DNA of 64,000 nucleotides from Aliidiomarina minuta (GTDB lineage: Bacteria > Pseudomonadota > Gammaproteobacteria > Enterobacterales > Alteromonadaceae), in NCBI RefSeq assembly GCF_003987145.1, contig NZ_PIPL01000001.1, forward strand, positions 496,001 to 560,000. The letters are read 5' to 3'. This document shows positions 15,355 to 23,817 of this stretch, piece by piece. Positions within the stretch are counted from its first letter, which is position 1. Every line of letters starts with the position of its first letter. The notes below the pieces were generated by a model. It was not told the origin of the DNA. It was given only the letters and a program-made list of their open reading frames with translations, and made no database searches. The translations under genes were made by a program, and so were the position numbers.

Positions 15355-18300
15355 ATGAACTCCCTTTTTCATTCTATCAATTCCTGTATGGTCCGCGATC
15401 GCCATGAGTTCAGGCAGCGCTTGCGAAAGCTGCAGAGAACCGATTCCAATGACAGCGGCGCGCTGAATAAGCTGCAACAGCAAATTGAAAGTTCGCAGTA
15501 TAAAGTTCAGCAACGATTGACCGCGTTTCCGGCCCTTAAGTATCCTGAAGATCTGCCGGTTGTGGCGGCCAAAGATGAAATATCCGATGCTATCCGTGAT
15601 AATCAGGTGGTTATTGTTGCAGGTGAAACCGGTTCAGGTAAAACGACACAATTACCCAAGATTTTAATGCAGTTGGGTTATGGGGCTGCAGGCTTTATCG
15701 GTCACACTCAACCAAGACGACTGGCGGCGCGTTCTGTTGCCAGCCGAATAGCTGAAGAACTAGGTCAATCTATTGGAGAGCATGTAGGTTATAAGGTTCG
15801 CTTCCAGGACAAGTCCAGTGACCAAGGGTCAGTAAAATTAATGACCGATGGTATTTTATTGGCGGAGCTGCAAAATGACCCTTTTCTTGCTGCTTATGAA
15901 GCTATCATTATTGATGAGGCTCATGAGCGTTCACTGAATATAGATTTTCTGCTTGGAGTGCTTCATCAGCTACTGCCTAAGCGGCCAGACCTTAAAGTTA
16001 TCATCACTTCTGCCACTATAGAAACAGAACGCTTTTCTGAGCATTTTAATAAAGCTCCTGTTATTACCGTTTCCGGGCGCACTTACCCAGTTGAAACGCG
16101 CTACCAGCCGTTGCTCGATAAGCAACAGAATGACGTGGATATGTATCAGGGTATTGTTGATGCATCTATCGAGCTGATGCGCGAAGGGCCGGGCGATATT
16201 CTGGTTTTTTTAAGTGGTGAAAGAGAAATCAGAGATAGCGCGGAAGCACTTCGTGAAGCACTTGCTGATCAACGCCGCAAGGTAGACATAGTGCCTTTGT
16301 ATGCCCGTTTATCTGCGTCAGAGCAGAACCGCGTATTTCAGTCCCACAGCGGTATGCGCATAGTCCTGGCTACCAACGTAGCAGAAACTTCATTAACGGT
16401 ACCAGGTATTCGCTATGTGATTGATCCGGGCACAGCACGTATCAGCCGTTACAGTTATCGCACCAAAGTTCAGCGTTTACCTATTGAACCTATATCCCAG
16501 GCTAGTGCGAATCAGCGCCAGGGCCGATGCGGCCGCACAGGCCCTGGTATTTGTATCCGTTTATACAGCGAAGAAGACTTTAATAATCGGCCTGAGTTTA
16601 CCGACCCGGAAATACTAAGAACTAATCTGGCTTCGGTTATTCTGCAAATGACCGCATTGCGGCTTGGTGATATTCGTCAGTTTCCATTCCTGCAAAAGCC
16701 GGATGACCGCTTTATAAATGATGGTCTGAGTTTACTTGACGAACTGGGTGCTATTCATAGAAAAAAAGAACAGCAACTTATACTGACTGACATCGGTCGG
16801 CAACTGGCCCGTTTACCTATAGATCCACGTCTGGCACGTATGGTGCTGGCAGCTCGTGATTTCGCTTCAGTACGCGAACTGATGGTGATCACGGCAGCGT
16901 TAAGTATTCAGGATCCCCGTGAACGACCAGCCGATGCCAAACAAAAATCAGATCAGCAACATGCCCGTTTTCATGATAAACACTCAGATTTTATCGCCTA
17001 TCTGAACTTGTGGAATTACCTGCAGGAACAGCAGCGGGAGCTTTCTAATAATCAGTTTCGTAAACAGTGTAAAAAGGAATTTATTCATTACCTTCGAGTT
17101 CGCGAATGGCAGGACTTATATACGCAGATGCGCCAATCGGTGCGTGAAATGGGGCTGCCAATTAATGACGAGCCTGCTCAGGAAGAACAAATACACAAAG
17201 CGCTGTTAGCCGGTTTATTGTCTCAGATAGGCATGAAGGATGAAGGACATCAATTTAGTGGCGCTCGTGGTCGTAAGTTCTTTATTTTTCCGGGATCCGG
17301 TTTATTTAAGAAGCCACCTAAGTGGGTGATGGCTGCCGAGCTGGTGGAAACTTCGCGGTTATTTGCCCGAGGTGTCGGTGGTATTAAGCCCGAGTGGATT
17401 GAACCTGCAGCAGGCCACCTGGTAAAACGAAGCTACTCAGAGCCCCGTTTTGAGAAAAAGCGTGGCAGCGTAGTGGCTGATGAGCAGGTGAGTTTGTATG
17501 GTCTTATTATTGTACCCAAACGAAAAGTTCAGTTTGGCCCGCTAGACCCGGTAATAGCGCGGGAGATCTTTATTCGTGAGGCTTTGGTCACTGGTGAAGT
17601 ACGCCAGCCATTACCTTTTATTCAAGCGAACTTAAAAACTATTGAAGATATTCGTGAGCTGGAAGATAAATCCCGTCGTCGCGATATTCTGATTGATGAA
17701 GAAGCTCTGTATCAGTGTTACGCCCATGAGCTACCTGAGCATATTTACGATGAACGCAAGCTGGCAAACTGGTGGAAGCAACAAAGTAAGAATAATCCGC
17801 AATTGCTGCACTTTTCACGTCAGAAACTAATGCTGCAGGAAGCCGAGTATGTAACTGAAAACCAGTATCCTGATGAATGGCAGCAAGGGTCGTTCCAACT
17901 GCCGTTAAGTTATGCTTTTGATCCCCAGGCAGAAGACGACGGTGTCAGCGTTGAGATACCGTTGGCCATTCTCAATCAGGTTCAGGAGAGCGGTTTTGAC
18001 TGGCAAATTCCAGCTTTGCGTGAAGAATTGGTGATTGCTTTAATCAAGAGTTTACCCAAAAGTCTGCGCCGTAATTTTGTGCCTGCTCCAAATTATGCCC
18101 AGGCTGCATTGCAGTCAATGAAAGTTTTTGAGGGCACTCTGTTGCAGTCCTTGTCTAAACAGCTATTGCGCATGACGGGCGTTAAGGTTGAAAAGGAAGA
18201 CTGGGATTTGCAGGCGTTGCCTGCGCATTTAAAGATTAACTTTAAAGTGGTGGATGCAGAAGGCAGTTTACTGGCGCAGGGACGTGACCTGAAAGACCTG

Positions 18301-19215
18301 CAACACAAACTTCAGGGCAAGGTTAAGCAAACACTAGTGCAGACGGCTGGCGACGATATAGAGAAAGAAGGGTTAACTGACTGGACCTTTGGTTCTTTAC
18401 CGAAAAATCTGCAAAAAAAGCAGGGCCGCTTTGCTATCAAAGCTTATCCGGCTTTGGTGGATAACCACAAAGACGTGGCCATCCGCTTATTTGATAATGC
18501 GCAACAGGCGCAGGAAGCCCACCAACAGGGACTGCGCCGCCTGGTATTGCTTAAAGTGCCTTCACCAGCGTCCTATTTGCGAGAAAAATTGCCCAATAAA
18601 GCAAAACTGGCCATGTACTTTAATCCCTGGGGTAAAGTAGATGCTTTAGTCGATGATTGCATTCATGCTGCTATTGATAGCCTGCTTATCGGTCGTGAAG
18701 TCACTGATGAGCAAGCTTTTGCAGCGGTTGTGGACGATGTTCGGGGGCAGTTAAATGAGGCGACCTTGCGTGTCGCAGGGCAGGTTGAACGCTGCCTGTT
18801 ATTAAGCCACCAGATTCAAAAACAATTAAAAGGCAAAGTACCACTTAACCAGGTGCAATCTTACAATGATATCAAAGCACATCTTGAAAGCCTTATTTTT
18901 AAAGGTTTTGTCAGTCAGTTCGGGGAAAAACGTTTAGCAGATATAGAACGTTACCTGAAAGCGCTGAAAATACGCCAGGAAAAACTGCCGGTTGATCCGA
19001 ACCGGGATCGTTTACACATGCTGAGCGTAGCTAAACTGGAAGAGCGTTGGCAGGGTATGCTGAATCAGGTTGCAAATGGAGACAGAGCCAGTTCTGAACT
19101 GCTGCAGTTTCGTTGGATGCTCGAAGAATTCAGGGTGTCTTTGTTTGCACAGCAGCTTGGTACAGCTTTTCCGGTGTCTGAACAACGCTTGAATCAGGCA
19201 TTGCAAAGCTATTAG
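15355..19215 (+). CDS. hrpA: ATP-dependent RNA helicase HrpA (DEAH box)
   Basis: The protein has 1286 residues, the usual HrpA length (about 1300). The helicase core shows Walker A GETGSGKTTQLPK, GHTQPRRLAARSVA, the DEAH box IIIDEAHERSLNIDFLLG, SATI, ATNVAETSLTVPG and QRQGRCGRTGPG, followed by winged-helix, ratchet and OB-fold parts and the long HrpA-specific C-terminal region. HrpA unwinds RNA and has been linked to resolving stalled ribosomes and to fimbrial mRNA processing in E. coli. ATG 15355 aligns with the family N-terminus (SINSCMVRDRHEF); a GTG at 15334 is in frame but less likely. A strong bidirectional terminator follows. Confidence 0.95.
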   Translation: MNSLFHSINSCMVRDRHEFRQRLRKLQRTDSNDSGALNKLQQQIESSQYKVQQRLTAFPALKYPEDLPVVAAKDEISDAIRDNQVVIVAGETGSGKTTQLPKILMQLGYGAAGFIGHTQPRRLAARSVASRIAEELGQSIGEHVGYKVRFQDKSSDQGSVKLMTDGILLAELQNDPFLAAYEAIIIDEAHERSLNIDFLLGVLHQLLPKRPDLKVIITSATIETERFSEHFNKAPVITVSGRTYPVETRYQPLLDKQQNDVDMYQGIVDASIELMREGPGDILVFLSGEREIRDSAEALREALADQRRKVDIVPLYARLSASEQNRVFQSHSGMRIVLATNVAETSLTVPGIRYVIDPGTARISRYSYRTKVQRLPIEPISQASANQRQGRCGRTGPGICIRLYSEEDFNNRPEFTDPEILRTNLASVILQMTALRLGDIRQFPFLQKPDDRFINDGLSLLDELGAIHRKKEQQLILTDIGRQLARLPIDPRLARMVLAARDFASVRELMVITAALSIQDPRERPADAKQKSDQQHARFHDKHSDFIAYLNLWNYLQEQQRELSNNQFRKQCKKEFIHYLRVREWQDLYTQMRQSVREMGLPINDEPAQEEQIHKALLAGLLSQIGMKDEGHQFSGARGRKFFIFPGSGLFKKPPKWVMAAELVETSRLFARGVGGIKPEWIEPAAGHLVKRSYSEPRFEKKRGSVVADEQVSLYGLIIVPKRKVQFGPLDPVIAREIFIREALVTGEVRQPLPFIQANLKTIEDIRELEDKSRRRDILIDEEALYQCYAHELPEHIYDERKLANWWKQQSKNNPQLLHFSRQKLMLQEAEYVTENQYPDEWQQGSFQLPLSYAFDPQAEDDGVSVEIPLAILNQVQESGFDWQIPALREELVIALIKSLPKSLRRNFVPAPNYAQAALQSMKVFEGTLLQSLSKQLLRMTGVKVEKEDWDLQALPAHLKINFKVVDAEGSLLAQGRDLKDLQHKLQGKVKQTLVQTAGDDIEKEGLTDWTFGSLPKNLQKKQGRFAIKAYPALVDNHKDVAIRLFDNAQQAQEAHQQGLRRLVLLKVPSPASYLREKLPNKAKLAMYFNPWGKVDALVDDCIHAAIDSLLIGREVTDEQAFAAVVDDVRGQLNEATLRVAGQVERCLLLSHQIQKQLKGKVPLNQVQSYNDIKAHLESLIFKGFVSQFGEKRLADIERYLKALKIRQEKLPVDPNRDRLHMLSVAKLEERWQGMLNQVANGDRASSELLQFRWMLEEFRVSLFAQQLGTAFPVSEQRLNQALQSY

Positions 19216-19230
19216 GATGTTTATCCATGA

Positions 19231-19257
19231 AAAAAGGGGCTTAAGCCCCTTTTTTAC
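19231..19257. terminator. bidirectional terminator between hrpA and grxA
   Basis: A perfect palindrome, AAAAAGGGGCTTAAGCCCCTTTTT, which serves both convergent genes. Confidence 0.88.
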
Positions 19258-19273
19258 AGGTATGAGTTCTCAA

Positions 19274-19543
19274 TCAGCCGTTTTGATACAGTCCCAGATT
19301 TTCACGGGCGTAGGCTTCAAACTCAGTGCAGCCACCGACATGATCTTCATCAACAAAAATTTGCGGCACCGTTAATACGGGTTTACCGATAGTTTTTTCT
19401 AAATCGGCTTTGCTGATGCCTTCGGCATGAATGTCGACGTAACGAAACTCAAAGTCGTCACGCTCTTCGCTAAGTTGCTCGGCAATCTGCTTGGCGCGAA
19501 CACAAAAAGGACATGCCGGGCGACCAAAAATAACTGTTAACAT
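19274..19543 (-). CDS. grxA: Glutaredoxin (GrxA type)
   Basis: An 89-residue dithiol glutaredoxin (E. coli Grx1 has 85). The active site is CPFC (PACPFCVRAKQIAEQL); the cis-proline and glutathione-binding segment TVPQIFVDEDHVGGCTEF follow. It reduces ribonucleotide reductase and other disulfides with glutathione. ATG 19543 is chosen because GGGGAGAG lies just upstream; a start 4 codons earlier would begin inside that site. It sits next to nrdAB-yfaE but is separated from yfaE by a terminator and about 100 bp, so it has its own promoter. The location fits its role as electron donor to NrdA. Confidence 0.93.
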   Translation of the reverse strand: MLTVIFGRPACPFCVRAKQIAEQLSEERDDFEFRYVDIHAEGISKADLEKTIGKPVLTVPQIFVDEDHVGGCTEFEAYARENLGLYQNG

Positions 19544-19616
19544 AACTCTCCCCAAAATTTTATATAGCGTATTAGCTGTTTAACTGGAGCTATTATGCCA
19601 ATAACTCATTAAAAGT

Positions 19617-19653
19617 AAAAACTGATTAAAACGATTTTTATAATCAGTTTTTT
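19617..19653 (-). terminator. terminator of the nrdAB-yfaE operon
   Basis: An 11-bp stem AAAACTGATTA / TAATCAGTTTT around a 12-nt loop. It starts at the last base of the yfaE stop codon, and an interrupted U tract follows on the minus strand. Confidence 0.75.
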
Positions 19654-19916
19654 CAATGCTCGATTTCAATATCGCTACTGGCAATGCAGACGCAGGGTAA
19701 AATATCGCCCTCACGCACGTACGCCAAAGGTTCATTAATATAGCTTACCTGACCTGAAATCAGCTGCGTACGACAGGCACCGCAGAAACCATCCCGACAA
19801 TGGAAGTGGGTTTCTATGCCTTGTTCTTCCATACTTTGTAAGAGTGTTTTATCACTTTTTTCAGGTACATTAAAAGCTGCCATTCCTTTGGCCTTAACGC
19901 AATAACCTTTGCTCAT
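19653..19916 (-). CDS. yfaE: 2Fe-2S ferredoxin YfaE, maintenance factor for class I ribonucleotide reductase
   Basis: An 87-residue plant-type ferredoxin. Cluster ligands are visible as HCRDGFCGACRTQL (Cys-X4-Cys-X2-Cys) and the fourth Cys in LPCVCIA; the INEPLAYVREGDILPC and final DIEIEH segments match E. coli YfaE. YfaE delivers electrons to regenerate the diferric-tyrosyl radical cofactor of NrdB. It begins 2 bp after nrdB, completing the nrdA-nrdB-yfaE operon as in enterobacteria. Confidence 0.93.
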   Translation of the reverse strand: MSKGYCVKAKGMAAFNVPEKSDKTLLQSMEEQGIETHFHCRDGFCGACRTQLISGQVSYINEPLAYVREGDILPCVCIASSDIEIEH

Positions 19917-19918
19917 TC

Positions 19919-21049
19919 TTATAAATCAAAATCGCCAAAGTCAGTTGCGCTGACTTCACTGTCGATCTGGCCGACCAGGTAAGAGCTTATTTCAGACTCC
20001 TGCGGCGCCACCTGCACATTATCGGACGACAGATATTTGTTCATCCAGGGCAGGGGATTGCTCTTTTGATCATACTGAGGCTCAAGGCCTATGGCGGCCA
20101 TACGCAGGTTAGCTATGTATTCCACGTATTGACACAGCATGTCTTCGTTTAAACCTATCATAGAGCCATTCTGAAACAGGTAATGGGCCCATTTCTTCTC
20201 CTGTTCAACCGCAGAGGTGAAAATTTCCATAGCTTCGTCTTTCAGCTCTTCGGCAATTTCCTGCATTTCAGGATCATCTTCGCCATGCTGCCAAAGGTTT
20301 AATACATGCTGAGTAGAAGTAAGATGCAGGTTTTCATCACGAGCAATCAGGCGAATGATCTTTGAATTGCCTTCCATCATTTCACGCTCAGCGAAAGCAA
20401 AGGTACAGGCAAAGCTGACATAGAAACGTATCGCTTCCAGTGCATTAACCGAGTTCATGCAGAGGAAAAGTTTTTTCTTTAATTCCCGTTTAGTGACGGT
20501 GTAAGTCTCGCCATCTATTGTCCATTTACCTTCGCCCTGAGTCTGCCACAGCTGAGTGTGAAAAATCAGGTCGTCATAATATTTGGATATATCAGTAGCC
20601 CGTTCTCTGATCTCGTCGTTGGCAACTATGTCATCAAAAACCTCACTAGGGTCACTGAACAGGTTACGCAGAATGTGCGTGTATGAACGTGAGTGAATAG
20701 TTTCTGAAAACGACCAGGTTTCAATCCAGGTCTCTAATTCCGGTAATGAGACTATTGGCAGGAAAGCAATATTAGGGCTGCGGCCCTGTACTGAATCAAG
20801 CAAGGTCTGATACTTCAGGTTAGAAATGAAAATATGCTTTTCACTGGTACTCATAGCCTGAAAATCAACGCGGTCGCGGCTGACGTCGACTTCTTCAGGT
20901 CGCCAGAAGAAGCTCAGTTGCTTCTCGATGAGTTTCTCAAAAATACTGTGGCGCTGCTGGTCGTAGCGCGCCACATTCACTGAGTTACCGAAAAACATCG
21001 GCTCGCCCAAGGCATTGGTATGAGTTTGATTAAACGTCGAGTATTTCAT
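19919..21049 (-). CDS. nrdB: Ribonucleoside-diphosphate reductase class Ia, beta subunit
   Basis: 376 residues, the same length as E. coli NrdB. The diiron/tyrosyl-radical site is intact: the helix WSFSETIHSRSYTHIL supplies Glu, His and the radical Tyr, and AFAEREMMEG and IARDENLHLTSTQH supply the other ligands. The C-terminus ends ...SYLVGQIDSEV...FDL, the tail that docks to NrdA. ATG 21049 aligns with the family start; an in-frame GTG at 21067 is possible. It lies 30 bp after nrdA. It converts ribonucleotides to deoxyribonucleotides together with NrdA and requires oxygen to form the cofactor. Confidence 0.97.
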   Translation of the reverse strand: MKYSTFNQTHTNALGEPMFFGNSVNVARYDQQRHSIFEKLIEKQLSFFWRPEEVDVSRDRVDFQAMSTSEKHIFISNLKYQTLLDSVQGRSPNIAFLPIVSLPELETWIETWSFSETIHSRSYTHILRNLFSDPSEVFDDIVANDEIRERATDISKYYDDLIFHTQLWQTQGEGKWTIDGETYTVTKRELKKKLFLCMNSVNALEAIRFYVSFACTFAFAEREMMEGNSKIIRLIARDENLHLTSTQHVLNLWQHGEDDPEMQEIAEELKDEAMEIFTSAVEQEKKWAHYLFQNGSMIGLNEDMLCQYVEYIANLRMAAIGLEPQYDQKSNPLPWMNKYLSSDNVQVAPQESEISSYLVGQIDSEVSATDFGDFDL

Positions 21050-21079
21050 TGTATTATAGGTACCCACATTAGAAATCTA

Positions 21080-23422
21080 TTAAATTTTACAAGCGCCGCC
21101 AGCGCAATCATCGTCATCATCAAATTCAGTGGCGACTACTGCAGCCGTTGCTGCTGCCTTTTCCTGCGGAACTGCTTTGCGACCAGCCACGTCATTCTGG
21201 CTATCGGAAGCGCCATCACGGGTATTGTGGTAATACATAGTTTTCACGCCCAGTTTGTACGCGTAAAGCAGGTCTTGCAGTAATTGCTTCATGGGCACTT
21301 TATTGTTTTCAAATTTGCCCGGATCATAGTTGGTATTGGCTGAAATAGTCTGGTCGACAAACTTTTGCATAATACCGACCAGTTCCAGATAACCTTTGTT
21401 ATTAGGGATTGACCACAGCAGTTCATAAGCGTCTTTCAGATTTTCATAATCCGGAACCACCTGTTTCATAACGCCATCTTTAGAGGACTTCACACTAATA
21501 TGGCCGCGTGGTGGCTCTATGCCGTTGGTGGCATTAGAAATTTGTGAGGAGGTCTCTGAAGGCATCAGTGCCGACAGCGTTGAGTTACGCAAACCATGCT
21601 CTTTAACAGATTCACGTAAAGCATCCCAGTCGTAATGCAAAGGTTCGCTACAGACCGTATCGAGATCCTTTTTATAGGTGTCGATCGGCATAATCCCCTG
21701 CGAATAGGTGGTCTCGTTAAATTTAGGGCAGGCGCCTTTTTCTTTAGCCAGATCATTAGAGGCTTTTAGCAGGTAATATTGCATGGCTTCGAAGGTACGA
21801 TGTACCAAACCATTGGCACTGCCATCAGAGTAACGGACACCATTTTTGGCCAGGTAATAGGCCATATTAATAACACCAATACCTAAAGTACGACGGCCCT
21901 GAGTAGCATTCCAGGCAGCTGGTACCGGGTAATCCTGATAATCCAGCAGACTGTCCAGCGCACGCACACCAAGATCAGCCAGTTCGGCAAAGTCATCCAG
22001 TGACTCAATAGAACCCAGGTTGAAAGCGGAAAGTGTACAGAGTGCAATTTCACCTTCTTCATCATTAACATGGCTTAATGGTTTAGTCGGCAGGGCAATT
22101 TCAAGGCACAGGTTGCTCTGGCGAATAGGCGCTACTTTAGCGTCAAAAGGACTGTGGTTATTGGTGTGATCTACGTTTTGCAGGTAGATACGGCCGGTAC
22201 TGGCGCGCTCCTGCATAAAGAGACCGAAAAGCTCAATGGCTTTAATGCGTTTCTTACGAATGCTGTCATCCGCTTCGTACTGCACATACAAACGCTCAAA
22301 TTCGTCCTGATCACAGAAGAACGCATCGTACAGACCTGGAACGTCAGAAGGGCTGAACAGGGTGATGTGCTGATCTTTAATCAGTCGCTGGTACATAAGT
22401 TTATTAAACTGCACACCGTAGTCTAAGTGGCGTACGCGGTTCTCTTCGACGCCGCGGTTATTCTTCAGTACCAGCAGCGATTCTACTTCTAAATGCCAGA
22501 GCGGATAGAAGAGGGTGGCAGCGCCGCCACGAACACCGCCCTGAGAGCAGCTTTTCACCGCAGTCTGGAAATACTTAAAGAAAGGAATGCAGCCAGTGTG
22601 GAAAGCTTCACCATTGCGAATTGGGCTGCCCAGGGCACGAATGCGTCCTGCGTTGATACCTATACCAGCCCGTTGTGATACGTATTTCACAATAGCACTG
22701 GCGGTTGCATTGATAGAATCAAGACTATCGCCACACTCTATCAGAACACAGGAGCTGAATTGACGGGTAGGGGTGCGTACACCAGACATAATAGGTGTTG
22801 GTAGTGAAATCTTAAACTGCGAGGTTGCATCATAGAAACGGCGAATGTAATCCATGCGCTTTTCTGGCGGATACTTTGCAAACAAGCAGGCGGCCACCAA
22901 CATATAAAGAAACTGTGCGCTTTCGTAAACTTCGCCAGTCACCCGGTTTTGCACCAGGTATTTGCCTTCCAGTTGTTTAACCGCTGCATAAGAAAAGTTC
23001 AGGTCACGCCAGTGATCGATAAACTCGTTCATCTGATTAAATTCTTCTTCGCTGTAATCCTCCAGTAAATGGCGGTCATAGCGGTTTTTTTCTACCATGC
23101 TGGTGACTTGCTTATATAAGTGCGGCGGCTCAAATTGACCATAGGCACGCTTACGCAGGTGGAAAACCGCAAGGCGGGCTGCCATATACTGATAATCAGG
23201 AGATTCTTCCGAGATAAGATCAGCGGCGGCTTTTATGATAGTTTCATGGATATCTTCAGTCTTAATGCCATCATAAAACTGAATATGTGACTTAATTTCT
23301 ACCTGCGAGACTGATACATTATTCAGACCCTCAGCAGCCCAGCTGATAACACGATGGATTTTATCCAGATCCAGAGGTTCGCGAATGCCGTTGCGTTTTG
23401 TCACTTCAATAGATTGACTCAT
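21080..23422 (-). CDS. nrdA: Ribonucleoside-diphosphate reductase class Ia, alpha subunit
   Basis: A 780-residue catalytic and allosteric subunit. One N-terminal ATP-cone (SIEVTKRNGIREPLDLDKI..., about 1-95) gives dATP feedback control. Active-site residues are visible in FSSCVLIECGDS (first redox Cys), NLCLEIALPT (Asn, Cys, Glu of the thiyl site) and the second redox Cys in IALCTLSAFNLGSI. The C-terminal tail DDDDDCAGGACKI carries the Cys-X4-Cys pair that is recharged by glutaredoxin or thioredoxin. AGGTAAAG precedes ATG 23422. Expression is probably controlled by NrdR through the boxes in the 395-bp leader. Confidence 0.97.
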   Translation of the reverse strand: MSQSIEVTKRNGIREPLDLDKIHRVISWAAEGLNNVSVSQVEIKSHIQFYDGIKTEDIHETIIKAAADLISEESPDYQYMAARLAVFHLRKRAYGQFEPPHLYKQVTSMVEKNRYDRHLLEDYSEEEFNQMNEFIDHWRDLNFSYAAVKQLEGKYLVQNRVTGEVYESAQFLYMLVAACLFAKYPPEKRMDYIRRFYDATSQFKISLPTPIMSGVRTPTRQFSSCVLIECGDSLDSINATASAIVKYVSQRAGIGINAGRIRALGSPIRNGEAFHTGCIPFFKYFQTAVKSCSQGGVRGGAATLFYPLWHLEVESLLVLKNNRGVEENRVRHLDYGVQFNKLMYQRLIKDQHITLFSPSDVPGLYDAFFCDQDEFERLYVQYEADDSIRKKRIKAIELFGLFMQERASTGRIYLQNVDHTNNHSPFDAKVAPIRQSNLCLEIALPTKPLSHVNDEEGEIALCTLSAFNLGSIESLDDFAELADLGVRALDSLLDYQDYPVPAAWNATQGRRTLGIGVINMAYYLAKNGVRYSDGSANGLVHRTFEAMQYYLLKASNDLAKEKGACPKFNETTYSQGIMPIDTYKKDLDTVCSEPLHYDWDALRESVKEHGLRNSTLSALMPSETSSQISNATNGIEPPRGHISVKSSKDGVMKQVVPDYENLKDAYELLWSIPNNKGYLELVGIMQKFVDQTISANTNYDPGKFENNKVPMKQLLQDLLYAYKLGVKTMYYHNTRDGASDSQNDVAGRKAVPQEKAAATAAVVATEFDDDDDCAGGACKI

Positions 23423-23464
23423 GATGCTTTACCTGTTGCGCTGCCATTATTTGGCATGGGTGTA

Positions 23465-23521
23465 CCACAAGATGTAGTGTTTTATGGCTTTAGTGTTTGA
23501 ATTTTGCACTATATCTTGTGT
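23465..23521 (-). promoter_or_regulatory. NrdR box pair, proximal to nrdA
   Basis: Box one at 23465-23480 reads CCACAAGATGTAGTGT; box two at 23506-23521 reads GCACTATATCTTGTGT. Both match the NrdR consensus (acaCwAtATaTwGtgt) in most positions. Centres are 41 bp apart, about four helical turns, with the pair ending 43 bp before the nrdA start codon. Confidence 0.7.
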
Positions 23522-23576
23522 TTTGGAATTGACCGATATACTAGACCTGAAACAGGCTATTCTCAAGGGCATAACC

Positions 23577-23585
23577 TGTGCATAA
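23577..23585 (+). promoter_or_regulatory. DnaA-box-like site
   Basis: TGTGCATAA is the complement of TTATGCACA, which fits TTATNCACA. E. coli nrdA is known to be regulated by DnaA, so the location is reasonable, but a single 9-mer can occur by chance. Confidence 0.4.
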
Positions 23586-23754
23586 CTGCCCTGTTTTTAT
23601 GATTTATTTCGAAGATAAGGCTATAAGTCAGTGAAAGCGGTAGCTACAGCCTGAGTAAAGATTACAAAAATTTTAATAATATTTAGCTATTACAAATGGG
23701 GGTTTTAGTAGAGGCATTTTGGATATGTGAGCATACACGAGGGTTTACAAAGGG

Positions 23755-23802
23755 TTACAAGATATAGTGTTAAATCGCCAGGCTTAACACTATATCTGCA
23801 TA
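23755..23802 (-). promoter_or_regulatory. NrdR box pair, distal to nrdA
   Basis: Box three at 23755-23770 reads TTACAAGATATAGTGT; box four at 23787-23802 reads ACACTATATCTGCATA. Centres are 32 bp apart, the classical three-turn NrdR spacing. The pair lies more than 330 bp before nrdA and only 16 bp after the end of the mupP/gph-like gene. Confidence 0.65.
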
Positions 23803-23817
23803 TCTGATTAGATTGAC

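Larger units (their letters stand above)
23423..23817 (-). promoter_or_regulatory. nrdA control region (395 bp, no gene)
   Basis: AT-rich region between the 3' end of the mupP/gph-like gene and nrdA. It contains two pairs of NrdR-box-like sequences and one DnaA-box-like sequence, listed separately. I could not pick a convincing -35/-10 pair, but several boxes contain -10-like cores (TATAGT, TATATC). No open frame of interest was found. Confidence 0.7.
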
